64,000 bases of DNA. It comes from Patiria miniata. Lineage: Eukaryota; Echinodermata; Asteroidea; Valvatida; Asterinidae. Shown one piece after another: positions 59,501 to 64,000 of the stretch. The first letter of the stretch is position 1. The number at the start of each line of letters is the position of its first letter. Position numbers and translations under genes: made by a program. The stretch lies in NCBI RefSeq assembly GCF_015706575.1, contig NW_024037063.1:21514927-21578926 (forward strand), written 5' to 3'. Under the pieces are notes generated by a model. That model saw nothing but the letters and a program-made list of their open reading frames with translations. It made no database searches and was not told the origin of the DNA.

Positions 59501-62500
59501 TACCAGTACATATGGGACATATGTACATGAATTAGAAATGGTTACCAGTTGACCTCGCATCGCAAGAGCCATTTGCTGTATCCTTTTTACAGCTCCATGC
59601 TGTAATGGAAGGAGAGGGATGATGATACTTACTATTGTATCTACAAATGTACATGTACATGTACATAAATGTACGTACCGGTACATGGAATAGACATTGA
59701 TGGACGGGTACCGGTACCAAATGTTCAGATTGTATCAGATGCACATTTACATGTATGTCAACCCTTGAAAGAATAGTACCGCACATGTAAAAGTACACCA
59801 AAGTGCTAACCAGCTACATACATGTACATATATGTCATGTTTGGCTGGAGAATTAGGTCACCACTTTGAAGGTTTAATCCTTCTGAGCATGCTGAGCCGT
59901 GGGTTTTCCCTAGACTATCATTCGGGGGTTTTCCTCCCACCACTAAAACTGTCATTTCCTTCCACATCTTCAACCAAGGGACCCACTGGGAATACCGGTA
60001 CGCCCCCATCCTGTTCCGACTCTTGCACTGCTGGATGTTGCCGAAATTTAACAAAATACATAAATACTCCAAGATATTGTGTACGTGTATTAAAACTGTC
60101 CACCTGTATGAAAGCTGCATGTATACTCAAATTATTAATTAATATCCATTAATAGAAGAAGGTCCTGTTCAGTTGTATGTTCATTATGAACATTGAACAA
60201 AATTCATTTTCCGTTAAAAAAAAATCTGAATTTAGCCCTCCAAGTTGTTTTCCCAAGAGACATGTGTTGTACATTTCATGGCCATGTATTACAAATGTAA
60301 ATGCAGTTGTTAACACTGATTGTGAAAAAACCCACTATTGGCCACTTTATGAAAATTCATCACTTTGTTCACAACCTAATCAAGTTCCAATGGAAATTAT
60401 TGCTACTAAAAATTTAAAAAAATAACAAAAACAATAAAACAGAAGCAGGAGTGGCAAAATTACCAAACTCAACTTCAGTTTCTACGAAATATAACCCGTG
60501 GCATTATACCTGCAAAGTGTGAATATGCAAGTGATTTTTTGTATTGCAACGCGGGCTGCAAAATAATGTAGGCTGTGCATACACAATAAGGTGAATATTC
60601 TAAACGCTGTGGCGCCTGTCGTCTTGATGTCCTCCTGTATTCCTTTGCCCAAGGTTACGGTAGATAGCAGTGAAAGGTATCCACGGTCAAAATCATTGTC
60701 AATTGCGATCTGCGTTACTACGTCACCTGCCAGATTCTCCGTCTTTTCTTTCTCTTTGTTATCTTCCTGAAAGGTGACATTTATTAAATCAACGTGGCGC
60801 CGGCAGGCTCCTGTAATGATTTCCTATTTTATTTTACGTCTCAGCAAGATTTTTTTCTTTTTCTTGTTTTGTCTTGCATTTCTTGTCAGTGCTTGCCTCA
60901 CGTTGAAGTTCAATATAAAATATTGAAGGAATTGATTCTACCGTGGATTCATTAGGAACAATAGGCAATATCGTCTTGCATACCGGTACTTACGTATATA
61001 TGCATGTAATATATGCATGTAATATATGCAGTTGTGTATTTTTGCACACGTTTGCGTGCAGTTCGTGTATCTGCATTGATGTCTGCAATATTGCCCCTCT
61101 CCTGGTCACAATGGACCAGAATTCGTAATGTGAGAATATGTAATGGAAGAAGCTTCGAAGGAGCTATGACTATGAGTGCATAGCCTGTGATAAAAGAAAT
61201 TTGATGCCTTAAAAAGACACATACATGAACCTTAATTGAGGATGAACATACTGTATCATTTACAATGTTAAATTGCTCCCTCTCTCTACCAGTACATAAA
61301 CATGAATGTTATAATGTACACCATCCTTGTACTATGTATGTACACCACGTAACATGACATTATTTTGAAATGTTGGAAAACCTGCATATACATTCACATT
61401 TTAATACAGTGTACATGTAGCAGCATCATATGTATATCTGTTATATTTTCCCCTGCAATTTTTAAAATACCGGTACATTCATGCTTGGTTGTACATGTAT
61501 GTACATGGATATTAAATATTATGCTCTATTTTTAGCAATGTAAAAAAAAAAGAGCTTGGACGAGAAACTGGTTTATTTTTTTAATTGGCCTAAGTAAGAA
61601 AGGAAAAACCTATCAAGGGGTGTCACAATGGACTTTCACACCTTCTCACATTGCATGGCTAGCTTGACACAAGAGTGTTCTGCAGATTAATCAAGAATAT
61701 ACCAGTACATATACATGTGTGCAAATCTTTGGATTTGACAACATCATGGGCAGAGAGTATGGCATGATTAACTAGTGGTGGGATTTAAATCTAGATTGTT
61801 TAACATTTGGTTTGATCAAACTCCACTATTCGGTTTGGATTTTGGAAACTGGATATTCCAAGCCGACCTTAAAAAAAATCAAGCCTTCCATTTTTTGGTG
61901 ACATACATGTGCATGTAGGCTACAGAAACAACTGGAACATCCCCCAATTTGCTCCATGGTGTCTGATTGTAAGACCCCGTTCCCACTTGATCCACCAATT
62001 GGGGATCTGATCCACCTTTTGCCAAATTGCCGGATCAGATCCCCCAATTGGTGGATCAGATCCGGCAATTGTGTGTAGTGGGAACGCTAACCGTTATAAG
62101 GTGGATCAGGATCAGATCCACCTTTTCTGATCCACCTCTGGACCAGGATACAGATCCCCCAATTGGTGGATCAGATCCGGCAATTGGCGGATCACGATCA
62201 GATGGGAACGCAAAAGGTGGATCTGATCCGGCAATTTGACCTGTCAACATCCGCACGGTGCACCAGTGGCGCGAAAATGTTGCGGTCTTAAGAACGAAGA
62301 AACACGTTTTCAGGCGTGTAGCTCATGTGAAAATTTCCAACGTACACAACATGCACAATTAACAACCGCGGAACTACGGGCTAGCACCGCGCATGCACGT
62401 GGTATATCCTGAAACTACACTAGGCCTTTTACAATTTTCGTTGCGTTATTCTTCCATTTCTAAACCTTTTTTATTCGTGAAATTGTACTTATTTTTCCAT

Positions 62501-64000
62501 CCATAAATGACTCTGAGTCGGCACTCACCAAAACACTTCAATTTGGCACAGAATCATGGAAAAGCTTACGAGTACGCAATGAGAATAGTGCCGATAACGC
62601 GGTGCGTCTGGAGGTGACAAATCTGTAGTATTGATTATAGAAAATTGGAAAATGATGTCGTAGTACATCATGTGACCATTTTTAACCAATGAGAAGCTTC
62701 AGAACCAGGGAATCCCTTATCGATGCATTGGTTTCTGCCGTGATGTCACACATTGAGCGGCGCTGTTCGATTTCACCAGTTAATTTATGCACGTACGGAT
62801 CCTCTACATACAGATCCGTGATTTATGTCGGTGAATTCGCGTAATTTTTGTCGGTGAATTCATAGCGCTGTTAAAAACTGACCCAACCTGGCCTAGCATG
62901 CAACACTACTGGCACTCCACAGAGCGCGCGTAATTCTGAACTCAGTGACCTTTCGGACTCAACATTTCCATTCGAAAAGGTGGATCAAGCATAAGACGGA
63001 ACGTGACTTGCGGTTTCGTTGCGGTCAGATAACGATCACACCAAAATGCCGGATCTTGATCCACCTTTTCCAAATTCAAGTGGGAACGCGGTGTAACTGC
63101 CTTCACTTGCTAGTGGTCTTCTTGGTTCATGAATAGCCTGCCCATTCGACTGATCAGAGAGTTCCTACCCATTTGTTCAACATTACAGCTCTGTGGAGTG
63201 TTTTTGTAAAGGCCCAGTGGTCACTGAATCCTGCCAACTATAGGCCTACACAGTCATTGTAAGGGTATTTCATGTGGCACCTCACTCATCACTTCCGGTG
63301 AAATCAGAAAACCATTATTCGGGGGATTTCGGTTAAACAAAAATTGGATAACTGGATTTTGAAATATCCCATTCCTCCCACCACTGTTATTGACTTCGCA
63401 TGAAGGAAATACCAGTATGCATAGACCAGGGGCGTCAATCGCTTCTCAAAAGTGGGTGGACATACCGGTACCATGATCAGAAATAATGCGAGCGCGAAGT
63501 GCTCTGTGGTGCGATCTGAGGCAATTTCTGACCACTTTAACCAATATTTTCCCAGCAAAAGATAATAATTTAAAAATCATTTACGAGGTTGAAGTCATTG
63601 AATGAGCTATTATATTCTAAGCTAAAGGCGTGGGGTTCGGGGCCTGAGGGCCCCGAAAAATTTTGGATTCTAAATGCTCCGTGGTGCGATCTGAGGCAAT
63701 TCCTGACCATTTCAACCAATATTTTCTTAGCAAAAGATACATTGTAGTACATAATAGGGCCCTGTAAATGAGGCACGAGTCAAAAATCTGGGAGGGGGGG
63801 ACATTTGATATTGTGTCCCCACCCTTCAAAATGTGTGGGGGACATGTCCCCCTGTCCCCCCAGGATTGACGCCCATGGCATAGACCAGTAAAAGGGGTAT
63901 TTATTTTGGGGCGGCTTTGGTTTCATGGTTTGTAGAGTTACCTTTGTACACTATGTCAGGATAATGCTAACCTTCCCTTTTTGATTTCTCTCCAGCCTGA
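44500..64000 (+). CDS. Kinesin-3 motor (KIF1/UNC-104 or KIF28 type), 5' part
   Basis: Seen: exon 1 (44500-44599) begins [18 protein letters not shown], the canonical start of a kinesin-3 motor domain. Exon 2 (51956-52035) reads [20 protein letters not shown] then SYWSHTT. The last five bases (63996-64000), after TTTCTCTCCAG, begin a Pro codon followed by GA, fitting the SHT-S/T-P-E-D sequence conserved in KIF1 motors. Phases agree across both introns. Known: KIF1 proteins are monomer/dimer plus-end microtubule motors that carry synaptic-vesicle precursors, mitochondria or lysosomes. The ATP-binding P-loop and all tail domains (FHA, PH) lie right of the window, so the subtype cannot be fixed. 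Confidence 0.88.
45812..46598. repeat. Inverted-repeat element, ~28-bp imperfect TIRs
   Basis: ATGTGGGCATTTCCACACTA near 45812 pairs with TAGTGTGGAATTGCCCAT ending 46598. Inside, ACAGGGACAGACATTTTGTG and ACAAATGTCCAGTCTGT form another inverted pair. Confidence 0.55.
46635..46770. repeat. Low-complexity T/G and C/A tracts in inverted order
   Basis: TTTTTTTTGGGGGGGGGG near 46640 and CCCCCCCCCCAAAAAAAA near 46755 could pair into a hairpin. Probably two simple repeats or the ends of a short element. Confidence 0.5.
47107..47485. mobile_element. TTAGGCCAAAA-type MITE, copy 3
   Basis: Left TTAGGCC...AAAAAAGTCTCCGG then TTTCTGGTATG; the right end is the reverse complement finishing GGCCTTAA. The TIR is about 35 bases. 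In kinesin intron 1. Confidence 0.75.
48155..48275. repeat. ACATGTA-rich simple sequence
   Basis: Runs of TACATGTATAT and TTACATGTACATGTATG, self-complementary tetramers. Similar short patches occur near 57840-58020 and 59640-59700. Confidence 0.7.
49510..49755 (+). mobile_element. tRNA-derived SINE, second family
   Basis: Box-A-like GGCGTAGCCGTAC (~49518), box-B-like GGTTCGATTCC (49561-49571), then CCGTGGGTTTTCCCTAGA and TATCAGGGAGTTTACCTCC. The body differs from the 3178 and 10790 SINEs. Confidence 0.7.
51956..52035 (+). CDS. Kinesin-3 exon 2
   Basis: Acceptor is a long pyrimidine tract ending TTTTGCAG; donor GTAAGT. Completes a Thr codon and reads NPK...[15 protein letters not shown], where F-x-F-D-x-S-Y-W-S-H is characteristic of KIF1 and relatives. 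Confidence 0.92.
52147..52310. repeat. 165-bp hairpin (foldback) just after kinesin exon 2
   Basis: Arms of about 70 bases: TCAACAAGATGAATCAAAT, GGCAGTGCTACCCGGGAAAT and AGCATACCTCACGC on the left, answered by GCGTGAGGTATGCT, TTTCCTGGGTAGCGCTGCC and ATTTGATTCATCTTGTTGA. Loop of about 24 bases. A small foldback MITE or a hairpin RNA source. Confidence 0.75.
52631..53164 (+). mobile_element. TCCATCATTTG-ended MITE, copy 2
   Basis: Ends ACTTAAAG-TATAGG...TCCATCATTTG and CAAATGATGGACTATAGCTT. Inverted relative to copy 1 at 23125. The inner palindrome is cleaner here: AGTGCGTCTTAAGACGCACC. Confidence 0.8.
54878..55196 (+). repeat. tRNA-like SINE head between ~58-bp direct repeats
   Basis: GGGCAAAACCTAATATTAAA through ACGCAAATTCCATCTT occurs at 54878 and again at 55140. 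Between them: box A TGGTCGAGTGGTAAGA (55001) and box B GGTTCGAGTCC (55045-55055). The would-be acceptor stem pairs poorly, so this is a SINE or pseudo-tRNA, not a working tRNA gene. Confidence 0.6.
58706..59365 (+). repeat. Dispersed repeat, copy 2, with an internal ~75-bp-arm palindrome
   Basis: Begins TTCATAAATACCTCAGAC, then CTATTCCTATTGGTCGAGAG, as in copy 1 (4108, inverted), and ends ATATTTATTCCCTTATTAA. From 59150 it folds back: GCTTAGAGTCTGGGTGCTGA answered by TCAGCACCCAGACTCTAAGC, around a doubled TACCCTCGCCTCCGGCTCGG. Confidence 0.65.
59870..59985 (+). repeat. Truncated SINE of the 49510 family
   Basis: CCGTGGGTTTTCCCTAGACT then TTCGGGGGTTTTCCTCCCAC matches the body of the SINE at 49510; the tRNA-like head is missing or unrecognisable. 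Confidence 0.6.
61973..63093. mobile_element. 1.1 kb element ending in CGTTCCCACTTGA TIRs
   Basis: Starts GACCCCGTTCCCACTTGA and ends TCAAGTGGGAACGCGGTG, with TAA on both sides (61970-61972, 63094-63096) as a likely 3-bp duplication. The first 270 bases are packed with GGATCTGATCCACC, GGATCAGATCC and CAATTGGTGGATC. Size and TAA favour PIF/Harbinger (inference). Confidence 0.75.
63430..63877. mobile_element. 448-bp element with 11-bp target duplication
   Basis: Ends GGGCGTCAATC and GATTGACGCCC; flanked by GCATAGACCAG at 63419-63429 and 63878-63888. Inside, a ~65-bp segment (GTGGTGCGATCTGAGGCAAT...) occurs twice, 176 bases apart, around GGGGCCTGAGGGCCCC. A 9-11-bp duplication suggests Mutator-type (inference). 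Ends about 120 bp before kinesin exon 3. Confidence 0.75.
63996..64000 (+). CDS. Kinesin-3 exon 3, first five bases only
   Basis: TTGATTTCTCTCCAG followed by CCTGA at the very edge. In phase this gives Pro then Glu/Asp, as expected after SHT-T. The exon continues outside the window. Confidence 0.7.

Larger units (their letters stand above)
52036..63995. other. Kinesin intron 2 (12 kb)
   Basis: Bounded by GTAAGT and TTTCTCTCCAG. Holds the repeats at 52147, 52631, 54878, 58706, 59870, 61973 and 63430, plus simple G tracts near 54806 and 57500. No coding exon with matching phase was seen. Confidence 0.7.

Overview
The window is animal nuclear DNA, most likely from a marine invertebrate deuterostome. 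An echinoderm or other ambulacrarian is my best guess; amphioxus is not excluded. Reasons: short exons with GT-AG introns, tRNA-derived SINEs with the 'GGGCAAG-CACTT ... CCACCCAGGAG' body, many short inverted-repeat DNA elements, and a heavy excess of the palindromes ACATGT, GTAC and ACCGGT. No single long open reading frame here is a gene. The coding sequence had to be assembled from short exons whose phases agree.

Three genes can be supported, all on the + strand. (1) 892-15344: the last nine visible exons of an SFI1-like centrin-binding repeat protein; its 5' part lies left of the window. (2) About 20725-32066: a 12-exon core, plus a tentative first exon, of an MFSD1-like major facilitator transporter. 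All twelve core exons join in phase. (3) 44500 to the right edge: the first two exons and the first five bases of exon 3 of a kinesin-3 motor (KIF1/UNC-104 or KIF28 type), with introns of about 7.4 and 12 kb. The three products have no obvious pathway in common, so this looks like ordinary gene neighbourhood rather than a functional cluster.

The rest is mostly repeats. The 7.6 kb SFI1 intron holds a tandem-duplicated block with nine perfect CRE palindromes (TGACGTCA), several joined to ETS-type motifs, and a 1.1 kb inverted-repeat element inserted in a SINE. The 12.4 kb between MFSD1-like and the kinesin holds five inverted-repeat or foldback elements packed in about 4 kb, and a 1.3 kb element with five 145-bp tandem units that resembles Helitron-related elements. 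The kinesin introns carry SINEs, a 165-bp hairpin, an array of GATC-rich palindromes inside an element, and an element with 11-bp target duplications ending about 120 bp before exon 3.

I found no CRISPR array, no RNA gene I would defend as functional, and no new multi-gene system. The most interesting material is regulatory or transposon biology: the ETS-CRE tandem array, nested elements with empty-site evidence, and the foldback cluster. All coordinates are hand-counted and repeat edges may be off by a few bases.
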